Below are positions 1 through 9,365 of a stretch of DNA of 64,000 nt, piece by piece (position 1 is the first letter of the stretch; the number at the start of each line of letters is the position of its first letter). This stretch comes from Halobaculum limi. GTDB lineage: Archaea > Halobacteriota > Halobacteria > Halobacteriales > Haloferacaceae. A program made the position numbers and the translations under genes. The notes below the pieces were generated by a model that was not told the DNA's origin, did no database searches, and saw only the letters and a list, made by a program, of their open reading frames with translations. Location of the stretch: positions 2,294,001 through 2,358,000 of the forward strand of contig NZ_CP120468.1 of NCBI RefSeq assembly GCF_029490015.1, read 5' to 3'.

Positions 1-501
1 CAACGGCACGTCGACCGGGTCGAACGACGGCCGACCCATCTCCACGGTGACGCGAACTGCGTCGCTGTGGTCTCCCCCGTCGCCTTCACCGGCCGCGTCG
101 AGTATCTCCGCTCGACGGACGCCTGCGGGCGTGTCGAGGTCGACGACCGTCGCGTCGGTTCGCTCGTGGACCCACGCGGCGGCACACCGCGCACCGTTGC
201 CGCACATCTCTGCGATGGAGGCGTCAGGTTGGACGAGCGTCATCGTCGCTCGGGCGACACCCTCAGCGTCGGCGTCGCCGTCGTCGGTGATGTTCATAAA
301 CAGGACGCCGTCTGCGCCGGTTCGCTCCGCCCCAGCGACGCCAGTCTCGCGGTCGCAGTGGTGGACCGCGAACGCACCTCGGTCGGGCACGTCCTCGTCG
401 GCGTCGACCACGAGGAAGTCGTTGCCCGTGCCGTGGTACTTGACCGCGGGAACCGTGCGAGTCTCGGCGACTTCGGTATCGGCGTCGACGGACTCGCTCA
501 T
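1..501 (-). CDS. dapF: Diaminopimelate epimerase, 3' part missing (window edge)
   Basis: Converts LL- to meso-diaminopimelate, the last step before decarboxylation to lysine. The N-terminal 167 residues are in the window and the C-terminus lies beyond position 1. The family signature KYHGTGNDF is at residues 21-29, and the first catalytic cysteine lies in MCGNGARC. The ATG at 501 overlaps the lysA stop as ATGA, so it is the last gene seen of the dap operon and is likely translated by coupling. In related archaea a desuccinylase (dapE) often follows, but that part is outside the window. Confidence 0.95.
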   Translation of the reverse strand, partial: MSESVDADTEVAETRTVPAVKYHGTGNDFLVVDADEDVPDRGAFAVHHCDRETGVAGAERTGADGVLFMNITDDGDADAEGVARATMTLVQPDASIAEMCGNGARCAAAWVHERTDATVVDLDTPAGVRRAEILDAAGEGDGGDHSDAVRVTVEMGRPSFDPVDVPL

Positions 502-1781
502 CGCTCGCCACCTCGTTCAGGCCGCGTCACGTCGCGAATCGTCTCCCTGGCGCGGAGGACGTCGCCGTCGACGCTCACCTCCGCGGGTCGCGGGCGCGAG
601 TTGTACGTCATCGCCATCTCGTAGCCGTACGCACCGGCGTTCCCGACGGCGAGGAGGTCGCCACGCTCGGGAACCGGCAGGTGACGTCCGTCACAGAAGG
701 TGTCGCCCGTCTCGCAGATGGGGCCAGCGACGGTGACGGGGCCAGTTTCACGACTCCCGTCCGGCGGTCCACCACCGACGTCGAGGTTCCGAATCGCGTG
801 GTATGCGTCGTACATCGCCGGGCGAAGCAGGTCAGTCATCCCCGCGTCGACGCCGGCGACCGTCGTCTCGGGCGTCGGCTTCACGGTGTTCACTTCGCTC
901 AGGAGGACGCCCGCGTCGGCGACGACGTAGCGACCGGGTTCGACCGCGAGGCGGGCGTCCACGTCGCCGAGTGCGCCACGTGTCGCATCGGCGACGCTGT
1001 CCAAATCGAGGGGCTCGTCGTCCTCGCGGTACGGGACGCCGAAGCCGCCGCCGACGTCGACGTACTCCAACTCTCCCACGCCGCGTGCCAACTCGCCCAT
1101 CCGGGCGACGAGGTCTGCGTGGGCGTCGAGGTCCTCCTCGCCGTGGATTCCCGACCCGGCGTGCGCGTGGACGCCGACGACCTCGAAGCGGTCGCGGGCG
1201 TCGGCGACGACCTCGGCCGCGCGGTCGTACGGCACGCCGAACTTCGGGGCCGCGCCCGTGCGGACCTTCTCGTGGTGGCCCGCGCCAACGCCGGGGTTGA
1301 CGCGAACGCAAACGCGCCCGTCGAAGCCGCGGTCAGCGAGGCGGTCGAGCGTGTCGCGTGCGCCGACGGTGATGGTCATCTCGGGGTTTTCCTCCCACCA
1401 CTCGACGACCGCGTTGAGGTCGGGTGCTGGCGGATTGACCGCGGTGTAGTGGAGGCGCGACCCGTCGAAGCCGGCGTCGAGGGCGCGACGAACCTCACCG
1501 GCCGACGCGCACTCGGCGTCCAGACCCGCATCGCGAACGGTCTCCAGAACCGCTCGGCCGGTGTGTGCCTTCACCGCGTAGCGGCGGTCGGCGTCGGGGA
1601 ACGCGGCACTGATCCGCGCGCAGTTCTCTCGCACGCGGTCGAGGTCAGTCACGTACAGCGGCGTCCCGTGGTCGGCTGCGAGTTCGCGCAGGCGGTCTGC
1701 GTCCCAGTCGACGAGGCGGCGGACGGCCGGGCCGCCGTCGGCGGCGGACGAAGCGGCGTCGTCGGACTGCTCGGCGCTCAT
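498..1781 (-). CDS. lysA: Diaminopimelate decarboxylase
   Basis: PLP enzyme that makes L-lysine from meso-diaminopimelate. It has 427 residues, normal for the family. The PLP-binding lysine is K71 in YAVKAHTG. A glycine-rich phosphate loop (DVGGGFG) and the active-site cysteine motif CETGD near the C-terminus are present. The ATG at 1781 was chosen because it overlaps the dapD stop as ATGA; the open frame runs upstream to 2171, but that stretch is arginine-rich antisense-like sequence. It is the fourth gene of the operon and also overlaps dapF by four bases. Confidence 0.97.
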   Translation of the reverse strand: MSAEQSDDAASSAADGGPAVRRLVDWDADRLRELAADHGTPLYVTDLDRVRENCARISAAFPDADRRYAVKAHTGRAVLETVRDAGLDAECASAGEVRRALDAGFDGSRLHYTAVNPPAPDLNAVVEWWEENPEMTITVGARDTLDRLADRGFDGRVCVRVNPGVGAGHHEKVRTGAAPKFGVPYDRAAEVVADARDRFEVVGVHAHAGSGIHGEEDLDAHADLVARMGELARGVGELEYVDVGGGFGVPYREDDEPLDLDSVADATRGALGDVDARLAVEPGRYVVADAGVLLSEVNTVKPTPETTVAGVDAGMTDLLRPAMYDAYHAIRNLDVGGGPPDGSRETGPVTVAGPICETGDTFCDGRHLPVPERGDLLAVGNAGAYGYEMAMTYNSRPRPAEVSVDGDVLRARETIRDVTRPERGGER

Positions 1782-2617
1782 TCGCGGAGGGCGTCCTCTC
1801 GCTGTGTCGCTTCGAGCGTCTCCGTCTCCACGTCGGTTGCCACGACAGCGGGCTTGTACGCGCCGCCGTCGAACAGGTCGTGGTCGCTCACGCTCGATTC
1901 GACGAACCGGGTGAATGCCCGGCGATTCTCGGGGAGGTGGCCGTAGACGACCTCCTCCTCGACCAAGTCGTACACCGGGATGCGCGGCGTGAGCAGCGTG
2001 TTCTCTCCGACGATGGAGTTCTCTCCGACGCGGAAGCCAGAGGTGACGCGACAGCCAGCACCGAGCGAGACGCCGTCCTCGACGATGACCGGGGCGTCTT
2101 CGACGGGTTCGAGGACGCCGCCGATCAGCGTGTTCGCGCCGAGTTTCACGTTCTCGCCGAGTTGGGCACACGACCCGACCGTGTCACACGAGTCGACGAG
2201 CGTCCCCGCGCCGACGTACGCGCCGATGTTGACGAACGAGGGACTCATCATGATGGTGTCGTCGCCGAGGTGTGCCCCTCGTCGGAGAACGGTTCCGTCG
2301 GGTGTGTTTCGGGCGCCGCGGGCTTCGAGGTCGCCAGTCTCTCGGAGCGGAAGCACGTCGTAGTAGCCGACGCCACCGTACTCGCGGCGCTCGGTCTCGC
2401 GCAGGCCGAAGTTGAGGAGGACGCCCCGCTTGACCCACTCGTTCGCCACCCACGAACCGACGCCGTCGCCGGTCTTGCGGGCGGCGCGAACCTCGCCGGC
2501 CTCCAGTGCGTCGAGGAACTCGTCAAGGGTTCGGCGGACGCCGTCGTCGGCGTCGGCCGCGGTGAGTCCGTCGTCGTAGCGGTGCCACAGGTCGTCGATG
2601 TCGGATTCGAGCGTCAT
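1778..2617 (-). CDS. dapD: Tetrahydrodipicolinate N-succinyltransferase
   Basis: Succinylates tetrahydrodipicolinate, which commits this organism to the succinylase branch of lysine synthesis. It has 279 residues. The middle of the protein carries the hexapeptide repeats of a left-handed beta helix (for example IGAYVGAGTLV and VSLGAGC). The start ATG at 2617 overlaps the dapB stop by four bases, and the same arrangement joins its end to lysA. The desuccinylase and aminotransferase steps are not encoded here, so they must lie beyond the left edge or elsewhere. Confidence 0.95.
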   Translation of the reverse strand: MTLESDIDDLWHRYDDGLTAADADDGVRRTLDEFLDALEAGEVRAARKTGDGVGSWVANEWVKRGVLLNFGLRETERREYGGVGYYDVLPLRETGDLEARGARNTPDGTVLRRGAHLGDDTIMMSPSFVNIGAYVGAGTLVDSCDTVGSCAQLGENVKLGANTLIGGVLEPVEDAPVIVEDGVSLGAGCRVTSGFRVGENSIVGENTLLTPRIPVYDLVEEEVVYGHLPENRRAFTRFVESSVSDHDLFDGGAYKPAVVATDVETETLEATQREDALRE

Positions 2618-3387
2618 TCGAGTACCTCCGTGAAGTCGTAGGTGCCGGCGTTGCGGCCGGCCAGCCACGCCGCGGCGTCGAGTGCGCCGGCGGCGAACAC
2701 GCGCCGAGAACCGGCACGATGAGTCAGTTCGAGGACGTTCTCGTCGCCCGCGAGCAGTACCTCGTGTTCCCCCGCGATGTCCCCTGCACGCCGCGCGTGA
2801 ACGCCGATCTCTCCCTCGGTGCGTGGGGCGTCGCCCTCGCGGCCGTGGACGTGGTCGGACAGGTCCGGACGCGCCTCCTCCACGTCGTCGAGGAGGGTCA
2901 GTGCAGTTCCACTCGGAGCATCGACCTTGCCGTTGTGGTGGGTCTCCGTCACCTCGACGTCGTAACCGGGGAGCGCGGCCGCGGCCGCACTAACCGCGCG
3001 GCGAAGCGCGGCGATCCCCCGGGAGAAGTTGGAGGCGCGAAGCACCGGCACGGATGCTGCGGCGTCGGCGAGTGCTGTCTCCTGCGCCTCGGTGAAGCCG
3101 GTCGTCCCGACGACGCAGGCGACGCCCGCCTCTGCGGCGGCGGCGACGTACTCTACGCTGGAGTCGGGGCCGGTGAAGTCGACGAGGACGTCGGGGTCAG
3201 ATTCCGCGAGCAGTTCGGGGAGCTTCGCCGCGTCGGCCACGTCGACGCCCGCGACCGCGTCGACGGGCGAACGGTTCACCGCGAGCGTGACGGTCACGTC
3301 GTCGCGGTCGGCGGCCGCCTCGATCACTTCGCGGCCCATCCGCCCGCCCGCGCCGGTGACGGCGACGCGTACGCCCACGTCAGTCAC
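2614..3387 (-). CDS. dapB: 4-hydroxy-tetrahydrodipicolinate reductase
   Basis: NAD(P)H-dependent second step of the diaminopimelate route, acting on the DapA product. It has 257 residues. The Rossmann motif GAGGRMG is at residues 12-18. The family signature ETHHNGKVDAPSGTA (149-162) holds the catalytic H150/H151 and K154. It overlaps dapA by eight bases and dapD by four, consistent with a single transcript. Confidence 0.97.
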   Translation of the reverse strand: MTDVGVRVAVTGAGGRMGREVIEAAADRDDVTVTLAVNRSPVDAVAGVDVADAAKLPELLAESDPDVLVDFTGPDSSVEYVAAAAEAGVACVVGTTGFTEAQETALADAAASVPVLRASNFSRGIAALRRAVSAAAAALPGYDVEVTETHHNGKVDAPSGTALTLLDDVEEARPDLSDHVHGREGDAPRTEGEIGVHARRAGDIAGEHEVLLAGDENVLELTHRAGSRRVFAAGALDAAAWLAGRNAGTYDFTEVLE

Positions 3388-4291
3388 CTCGCGTCTCCGC
3401 CGAATCAGCTTCCAACTCCGCGAGCAGTTCGGTCAACACGCGCAGAGTCTCGTCGCTCCCGCGGGTCAGTGGCGGACGCATCTCTGCGGGACCGTACCCG
3501 CGAATCGCCATCGCCTCCTTCACTGGGATGGGGTTCGTCTCGCGGAACAGTGCCCGCATCAGCGGGCCCAGTTCGTGGTGGATCGACCGTGCTCGCTCGA
3601 AGTCGTCGTCGAGGGCGGCGTGGACCAACTCGCCCGTGCGCACGGGTTCGACGTTGGCGACGACGGAGATGGTACCCGTCGCGCCCACCGACAGCATCGG
3701 GAGGGTCATCCCGTCGTCGCCCGAGAGCACGTCGAACGTCTCCTCGCGCGTGCGTTCGATGATCTCGGAGATGCGGCCCGCGTCGCCCGAGGCGGCCTTG
3801 TACCCCTGGACGTTCTCGTGGCTCGCGAGGTCGACCACGGTGTCCAAGTCGAGGTTCGACCCCGTTCTACTCGGGACGTTGTACACGATCTGTGGGAGGT
3901 CGACCGCGTCCGCGATGGTCGCGTAGTGGTCGTACTGGCCCGCCGGTTCGGGCTTGTTGTAGTACGGCGAGATGAGCAGCAGTGCATCCGCGCCGGCGTC
4001 GGCCGCGCGTTCGGAGAGTTCCAGCGCCTCCCGCGTCGAGTTCGACCCGGTGCCCGCGATAACGGGCACGTCGACGGCATCGACGACGGTCTCGACGACT
4101 TCGGCGTGTTCGTCGTGCGTGAGCGTCGCCGCCTCGCCGGTCGACCCGACCGGGACGAGGCCGTCGACGCCCGCATCTTCGAGGCGTCTCGCGTCGGCGG
4201 CGAGTTGTTCGTGGTCGACTTCGTCGGTGCCGTCGGTGAACGGTGTCGTCATCGCCGGGTAGACGCCGGCGAACGTGTCGTGTTGGATCAT
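3380..4291 (-). CDS. dapA: 4-hydroxy-tetrahydrodipicolinate synthase
   Basis: Condenses pyruvate with aspartate semialdehyde, the entry point to lysine. It is a 303-residue TIM barrel. GSTGE is at residues 49-53. The Schiff-base lysine is K165 in GYKAASGD, and the catalytic tyrosine lies in YNVPSRTG (137-144). This is the first gene of the five-gene minus-strand operon. The ATG at 4291 has no obvious TATA box at -26, so a leadered transcript starting in the 384-base upstream gap is likely. Related aldolases (KDG aldolase) share the fold, but the context decides for DapA. Confidence 0.96.
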   Translation of the reverse strand: MIQHDTFAGVYPAMTTPFTDGTDEVDHEQLAADARRLEDAGVDGLVPVGSTGEAATLTHDEHAEVVETVVDAVDVPVIAGTGSNSTREALELSERAADAGADALLLISPYYNKPEPAGQYDHYATIADAVDLPQIVYNVPSRTGSNLDLDTVVDLASHENVQGYKAASGDAGRISEIIERTREETFDVLSGDDGMTLPMLSVGATGTISVVANVEPVRTGELVHAALDDDFERARSIHHELGPLMRALFRETNPIPVKEAMAIRGYGPAEMRPPLTRGSDETLRVLTELLAELEADSAETRGD

Positions 4292-4675
4292 AATCGTGTG
4301 TGGTGTGATTGGGTGGTAGTGGTTGTCCGTATCGTCGCGTGTGGCCCGGAACTCACCCCCGACCGGCCGCTACGCCTGGCCGGGGACGATACTCACACAC
4401 GTTTGCGTTTGGAACTGGAACGGCCGCAGAACTCGTGGCGGACGCGGCACTCGACGGATCGCTCGCGCGTCGAGGTCGGCGTCACGCTCATTACGTCATT
4501 CGTGAGGCGACGGCAGTAAATGCGTTTCCCTGTTGGCCGATTTTGTGATCCGGCGGTCCCGCCCGTCGATTTCCGGGCTCGATCCCGCGTAACGTGATAG
4601 TCCGACGAAACGAGCGGCGACGACGGCGGTCGCGCCTGTAAACCCTTATACGAACACCGCCACGACAAGCCGGTA
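4292..4675. other. Divergent intergenic region between dapA and the PRTase gene
   Basis: 384 bases lie between two divergently transcribed genes. I see no convincing gene; the short frames crossing it are basic and antisense-like. It must hold the promoters of the dap operon (leftward) and of the phosphoribosyltransferase (rightward). Only the rightward TATA-like box is clear. No riboswitch-like fold was recognised. Confidence 0.6.
4645..4651 (+). promoter_or_regulatory. TATA-like box of the phosphoribosyltransferase gene
   Basis: CTTATAC ends about 24 bases before the ATG at 4676 in otherwise GC-rich DNA. This is the spacing expected for a leaderless haloarchaeal transcript. Confidence 0.55.
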
Positions 4676-5380
4676 ATGAGCGACCTCCCGGACGACTTCG
4701 ACTGTACCGTCTCGAACTGGGAGTACATCTACGGCCTCTGCCGGGACGTCTCCGACCAGGTGAAGGCCGCGAACTTCGAACCCGACGTCGTCGTCGCCCT
4801 CGCCCGCGGCGGCTGGTTCGCCGGGCGCTGTATCTGTGACTTCCTCGGGTTGAACGACCTCACCAGCTTGAAGATGGAACACTACGTCGGCACCGCCGAG
4901 AAGACGGGCGAACCGACCGTCCGCTACCCGATGCCCGAGGGAAGCGTCTCGGGGAAAGACGTCCTCATCATCGACGACATCGCCGACACCGGCGGGTCGA
5001 TCAAACGCGCCCACGAGTACGTCGCCGACCGCGACTGCGGCGAGGTACGCACCGCGACCCTCCAACTCCTGCAGACCTCCGAGTTCGAACCCGACTTCGT
5101 CGGCGAGCAACTTGAAGACTGGACGTGGATGGTGTACCCGTGGAACTTCATCGAGGACATGATCGACCTCACCTCGGGTGCGATGGAGCAGGCGGACCAG
5201 ACCGCCTTCACCGTCGAGGACGTCCGCCACTACCTCGCGGAGTTCCACGGCATCGACCGCATCGAGATGGAGATCGCACAGCCGGGTCGCGTCGACGAGG
5301 TCCTCGAGGAGATGGTTCGGCGCGACGTCGTCCGCGAGACGGCCGACGGCTATCGCCTCCTCGACAACGGCGACGAGTAG
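4676..5380 (+). CDS. Purine-type phosphoribosyltransferase
   Basis: Transfers a phosphoribosyl group from PRPP to a base, probably a purine in salvage. It has 234 residues. The type I PRTase loop is plain: LIIDDIADTGGS with DDIADTGGS at 100-108. A conserved VVVALARGGWFAGR segment (39-51) lies near the N-terminus. The C-terminal 60 residues form an extra domain (DVRHYLAEF, then EEMVRRDVVRE, then YRLLDNG) that looks like a small winged helix. That domain suggests either a regulatory role or simply the haloarchaeal form of the enzyme. Base specificity (hypoxanthine, xanthine or guanine) cannot be read from sequence. Confidence 0.8.
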   Translation: MSDLPDDFDCTVSNWEYIYGLCRDVSDQVKAANFEPDVVVALARGGWFAGRCICDFLGLNDLTSLKMEHYVGTAEKTGEPTVRYPMPEGSVSGKDVLIIDDIADTGGSIKRAHEYVADRDCGEVRTATLQLLQTSEFEPDFVGEQLEDWTWMVYPWNFIEDMIDLTSGAMEQADQTAFTVEDVRHYLAEFHGIDRIEMEIAQPGRVDEVLEEMVRRDVVRETADGYRLLDNGDE

Positions 5381-5389
5381 GCCCCGCGC

Positions 5390-6346
5390 GTGGCGCTGCT
5401 GGACATCTTCGCCGGGGCCGTCCTCCCGATCATCGCCGTCGCGGCCGTCGGCTTCGTGCTGGGCCGAACCGGGGACATCGACCCCGGCCCGCTGAACACC
5501 GTCGTCGTCTACGTGCTCGCGCCCGCCCTCGTCCTCCACAGCCTCGCGACCGCCTCCTTCTCCGGTGAGACCATCGCCAAGATGGCGGTCGCAGTGACGG
5601 CGTACATCGTCGGGATGGTGGTCGTCGCCGAGGGCGTCGGGCGACTGCTCGGTGAGTCCGAGCCTCGCCTCTCGGCACTCGTCCTCGCGGCGACGTTCCC
5701 CAACTGCGGCAACTACGGCATCCCGCTCTCCGACTTCGCGTTTCCCGGCGGCGGTCGCGCGGCCGCGGTGCTGTATCTCGCGATTCAGGCCGCCCTCATC
5801 TACACCGTCGGCGTCTACGTCGCCTCCCGTGCGGGCGGTGGCGGCGGCCTGCAGGGAATCCGTCGTGTTCTGAAGATTCCGCTCGTGTGGGCGGTGCCAG
5901 TCGCACTCGGTGCGCGGGCGCTCGGACTCGTCCCCGCGGCGGACGCGACGGCGATGCAGACGCTGCAACTCGTCGGCGACTCCTCTATCCCGGTGATGCT
6001 GCTCATCCTCGGTATCCAGTTGTCCAGAACCGACTACGGCGCGGCGCTGTCGCAGGCGGCGACGCCCTCCATCCTCAAGATGGTCGTCGCGCCCGCGGTC
6101 GCCATCGCCATCGCGGTCGTCGTCGGCTTTCAGGACGCCACCGTCGCGCGGGTGTTCGTCCTCGAATCCGCGATGCCGGCCGCCGTCACGCCGGTCATCC
6201 TCGTCGGCGAGTTCGCCGACGACCTCGACATCGGCGGTGTCTCCGTCCCCGAGTACGTCAGCACGGTCATCCTCGTGACGACGCTGATGTCGATTCCGAT
6301 GCTCACGGGACTGATCGCGTTGTTAGAGAGCGGTGTGCTGGTGTGA
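5390..6346 (+). CDS. AEC-family transporter
   Basis: Integral membrane protein of the auxin efflux carrier/AEC family. It has 318 residues and about ten hydrophobic segments arranged as two halves around a central loop near residues 140-150. The NCGNYGIPL segment in the first half is typical of the family. Substrate is unknown; bacterial relatives move malate or other small organic anions. It starts with GTG nine bases after the preceding PRTase stop, so co-transcription is likely. Confidence 0.85.
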   Translation: MALLDIFAGAVLPIIAVAAVGFVLGRTGDIDPGPLNTVVVYVLAPALVLHSLATASFSGETIAKMAVAVTAYIVGMVVVAEGVGRLLGESEPRLSALVLAATFPNCGNYGIPLSDFAFPGGGRAAAVLYLAIQAALIYTVGVYVASRAGGGGGLQGIRRVLKIPLVWAVPVALGARALGLVPAADATAMQTLQLVGDSSIPVMLLILGIQLSRTDYGAALSQAATPSILKMVVAPAVAIAIAVVVGFQDATVARVFVLESAMPAAVTPVILVGEFADDLDIGGVSVPEYVSTVILVTTLMSIPMLTGLIALLESGVLV

Positions 6347-6386
6347 GCGCAGACGCCGGCTTGCGGGCCGTTGAACGTGCCTGCCG

Positions 6387-7826
6387 TCAGTCGTCCGCCG
6401 GGACGCCTGCGGGGGGATCGACCACCGACCGCATCCACGTGCCGCGAAGCAGCCACGCGAGGCCGACGATAGCACCGACCACGTCGCCGGCGACGACCGC
6501 CCACCAGATGCCCGTCGTGCCGAAGTCGTACACGAACACCGCGGCGTAGGTGACGGGGACGCGAACCAGCCACACCGCCACGAGCGACAGCGCCAGCGCC
6601 GTGGTCGTCCGGCCGGCCCCGCGGAACGCACCGCGCGATATCTCGAACACGCCGAGGAACACGAACATCACCGACGCGACCCGGAGGTACGTCGCCGCGT
6701 ACTCGATGGTCGCGGCGGCGTCCGGCGACCCCGGCGGCAGGAACACCTGCACGATGGGTGCGGGAAACGCCGCCGTCAGCAGCGTCAGCGGGATCATCAC
6801 CGCCGTCACGACGCCAAGTGCCGCCCGAACGGCCCGCCACGCGCGGTCGGGTTTCTCCGCGCCGAGGTTCTGCCCGACGACGGTGTTGACAGCCTGTGCC
6901 AGCCCCATCGCGGGGAGGAACACCAGCGATATGAGGCGGTTGCCGAGGCCGTACGCCGCGACGACCGCCGGCGGGAACGTCGCCACGAGCGCCGTCAGGA
7001 CGACGAACGCCAGCGAGACGCCCGACTGCTCCAGCGCCGACGGGACGCCGAGGCGGACGACCTTCTTGACGATTCGCGGTTGGGGAACCAGATCGCTGAT
7101 CTTGACCGCCGGTCCGGCGGGCGTGCCGAACAGGACGTACCAGCCGACGACCGTAGCGACCGCCCGCGAGATGAGCGTCGCCCACGCCGCGCCCTCGATC
7201 CCCAGCGCGGGGAACGGCCCCCACCCGAAGATGAGGAACGGGTCGAAGACGACGTTGATCGCGACGGAGATCACCATCACGCGAAGCGGAGCGCGGGTGT
7301 CGCCGTAGCCACGCATCAGCGAGACGAACACGAAGAAGCCGAACAGGAACGGCGTCGCGAGGAAGAACACCCGCATATACGCCGCCGCCAGCGGGACAAT
7401 ATCGGTCGCCGTCTGCGCGTCGGCGGGGATGAGTGACAGCGCCGGGCCGACGGCGACGTAGCCGAGGGCTCCGAGCACCATCGCGACGAGCATCACGAAC
7501 CCGAGCACGGTCCCGGCGACCTTCCCGGCCTCGCGGTCGCTTCCGCCGCTCGCAGCGCTCGCGCCGGTGTGCTGGGCGACGAGGATCGCACCCGCGGCGG
7601 TGAAGCCGCCGCCGACGCTGATGAACAGGAAGACGATGGGGAACGCCAGCGAGAGCGCCCCGACCGCGTCCGCGGAGAGCCGACCCAACCAGAAGGTGTC
7701 GGCGACGTTGTACGCCACCTGGAGGAGTTGGATGAGCACGAGCGGCCACGCGACCCGCAACATCGGCCGGAGGAGGTCCCCCTCGACGAGATCCGAGCCG
7801 TTCGCTGCCGAAGGAGAATCGGTCAT
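6387..7826 (-). CDS. MATE-family efflux transporter
   Basis: 479-residue cation-coupled exporter of the MATE (multidrug and toxic compound extrusion) family in the cytoplasmic membrane. It has about twelve membrane segments in two related halves. Family-typical stretches include YNVADTFWLGRL early in the first half and an equivalent region after the central loop (GVPSALEQSGV). The ATG at 7826 precedes a short acidic leader. It is convergent with the AEC gene and stands alone. Substrate cannot be predicted. Confidence 0.9.
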   Translation of the reverse strand: MTDSPSAANGSDLVEGDLLRPMLRVAWPLVLIQLLQVAYNVADTFWLGRLSADAVGALSLAFPIVFLFISVGGGFTAAGAILVAQHTGASAASGGSDREAGKVAGTVLGFVMLVAMVLGALGYVAVGPALSLIPADAQTATDIVPLAAAYMRVFFLATPFLFGFFVFVSLMRGYGDTRAPLRVMVISVAINVVFDPFLIFGWGPFPALGIEGAAWATLISRAVATVVGWYVLFGTPAGPAVKISDLVPQPRIVKKVVRLGVPSALEQSGVSLAFVVLTALVATFPPAVVAAYGLGNRLISLVFLPAMGLAQAVNTVVGQNLGAEKPDRAWRAVRAALGVVTAVMIPLTLLTAAFPAPIVQVFLPPGSPDAAATIEYAATYLRVASVMFVFLGVFEISRGAFRGAGRTTTALALSLVAVWLVRVPVTYAAVFVYDFGTTGIWWAVVAGDVVGAIVGLAWLLRGTWMRSVVDPPAGVPADD

Positions 7827-7989
7827 ACTCCTACGAAGCGAAGGTGGGTCTTGAACGCTTCTCACCCGTGATACCACTCACCACGCTCTCGGCGGGCACT
7901 TCGCGTGCGACCTGTCGGATCGTGTACGTCAGTCGACTAGGTTCGCCGGCGTCGACTGCCACGCTGAGCGACCGCCGTGACGACGGCGC

Positions 7990-9306
7990 TTACTCCTCGG
8001 ACGTCGCGGCCGTCGGCACGTCGAAAGCGTTCGCCTCCGCGCGAATCCGCTCGGCGTCGAGCGTCTGGTGGCCGCCGGCGGCCTCGTCGTACACCACGTC
8101 GCCGTCGACCATCGTGAACCGAACGTCGTCACCGTGAGCGGCGAACACGAGATGACTGATGGGGTCGTGGACCGGCGTCGCCCGGGTGAGGTCCGTGTCG
8201 ATGCCGAGGACGTCCGCAGTCCACCCCTCTCGGATCGCCCCTACTCGCTCGAATCCGGCCGCGCGTGCGCCGTTGAGCGTCGCCATCCGAAGCGCGGTCG
8301 CGGCGTCGACGGCGGTGGGGTCGAACCCGTCGACCTTCGCGAGAAGGCTCGCCTGCTTGAGTTCGGTGAACGGATCGAGCGTGTTGTTACACGGCGGGCC
8401 GTCGTTGCCGAGGGCGACGTTGATGCCGCGGTCGAGGTAGTCCTCGACGGGCGCGATCCCTGACGCGAGTTTCATATTGGAACTCGGGCAGTGGGTGACG
8501 TGTGTGCCCGTCTGCGCGATGATGTCGCGTTCAGCCTCGTCGGTGTGGACGCAGTGTGCGAGGATCACGTCCTCGCCGGTGAGGCCGACCTCGTGGAGGT
8601 ATTCGACGTTTCGCTGGCCGGTCCGCTCCTCGACGAGTTCGATCTCGTCGGTGTTCTCCGAGGCGTGGGTGTGGATACGGACGCCGTCGTAGGCGTCGGC
8701 GAGTTCGCGACACCCGCGCAGGCACTCGTCGGTACAGGTGACGGCGAAGCGTGGCGTGACGGCGTAGCGAATCCGGCCGTCGGCCGCGCCGTGGTACTTC
8801 CAGATGTGGCCCTCGGACTCCGCGAGCGCCCGCCCCGTGTCCTGCCGGAGGCCGTCGGGAGCGTTCGTGTCCATCAGCACCTTCCCGGCGCGGGCGCGGA
8901 TACCCGAGTCGATGGCCGCCTCCAGCGCCTCCCCAGCGTGGTGGACCGAGAGGTGGTCGATGACGGTCGTCACGCCGGACTCGAGACACTCCAGATAGCC
9001 GAGTTCCGCCGCGAGGCGCATCCCCTCGGCGCCGAGGCCGCCCTCCATTGGGAGGACGTGGTCGTGCAACCAGTCGAGCAGCGACACGTCGTCCGCGATA
9101 CCGCGCCCGAGCGACTGGACGGAGTGGACGTGCGCGCCCACGGTTCCGGGCGCGACGATGCCGAACTCGCGGCGCTCGTGGTCGGGGTAGCGGTCGACAA
9201 GCATCGACTCGTCGCCGACAGCAGTGATAGTGTCGTCCTCGACGACCACCGCACCGTCCTCGATGACGGTGTCGGGGTCGGCGACGACGGTTCCGGCGAG
9301 TAGCAT
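7990..9306 (-). CDS. Amidohydrolase of the MtaD/5'-deoxyadenosine deaminase group
   Basis: Metal-dependent deaminase or hydrolase of 438 residues, likely acting on an adenosine-type nucleoside. The first metal pair is H-V-H in GAHVHSVQ, followed by SLGRGI where the family has RG. Further ligands are seen in RIHTHASEN, in LAHCVHTDE, and in the aspartate of LGNDG. The MTA phosphorylase gene lies 1.3 kb downstream on the other strand, which fits purine nucleoside salvage but does not prove it. The ATG at 9306 gives a usual N-terminus (MLLAGTVVADPDT). Guanine or S-adenosylhomocysteine deaminase remain possible. Confidence 0.8.
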   Translation of the reverse strand: MLLAGTVVADPDTVIEDGAVVVEDDTITAVGDESMLVDRYPDHERREFGIVAPGTVGAHVHSVQSLGRGIADDVSLLDWLHDHVLPMEGGLGAEGMRLAAELGYLECLESGVTTVIDHLSVHHAGEALEAAIDSGIRARAGKVLMDTNAPDGLRQDTGRALAESEGHIWKYHGAADGRIRYAVTPRFAVTCTDECLRGCRELADAYDGVRIHTHASENTDEIELVEERTGQRNVEYLHEVGLTGEDVILAHCVHTDEAERDIIAQTGTHVTHCPSSNMKLASGIAPVEDYLDRGINVALGNDGPPCNNTLDPFTELKQASLLAKVDGFDPTAVDAATALRMATLNGARAAGFERVGAIREGWTADVLGIDTDLTRATPVHDPISHLVFAAHGDDVRFTMVDGDVVYDEAAGGHQTLDAERIRAEANAFDVPTAATSEE

Positions 9307-9365
9307 TGTCCCGACGTGGCTCTCACGTGGTCGTACAAAGGCGTGTGGATCGGAGGCGGGAACTT

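Noticed and set aside
1782-2171. N-terminal extension of lysA to 2171
   Set aside because: The extra 130 residues are arginine-rich antisense-like sequence of dapD. The ATGA overlap at 1781 gives a family-length protein.
4292-4400. Lysine riboswitch upstream of dapA
   Set aside because: No lysine-box pattern is visible and such riboswitches are not known from archaea.
4393-4728. 111-codon frame between dapA and the PRTase
   Set aside because: Basic, low-complexity translation that overlaps the promoter and start of the PRTase gene on the other strand; no family resemblance.
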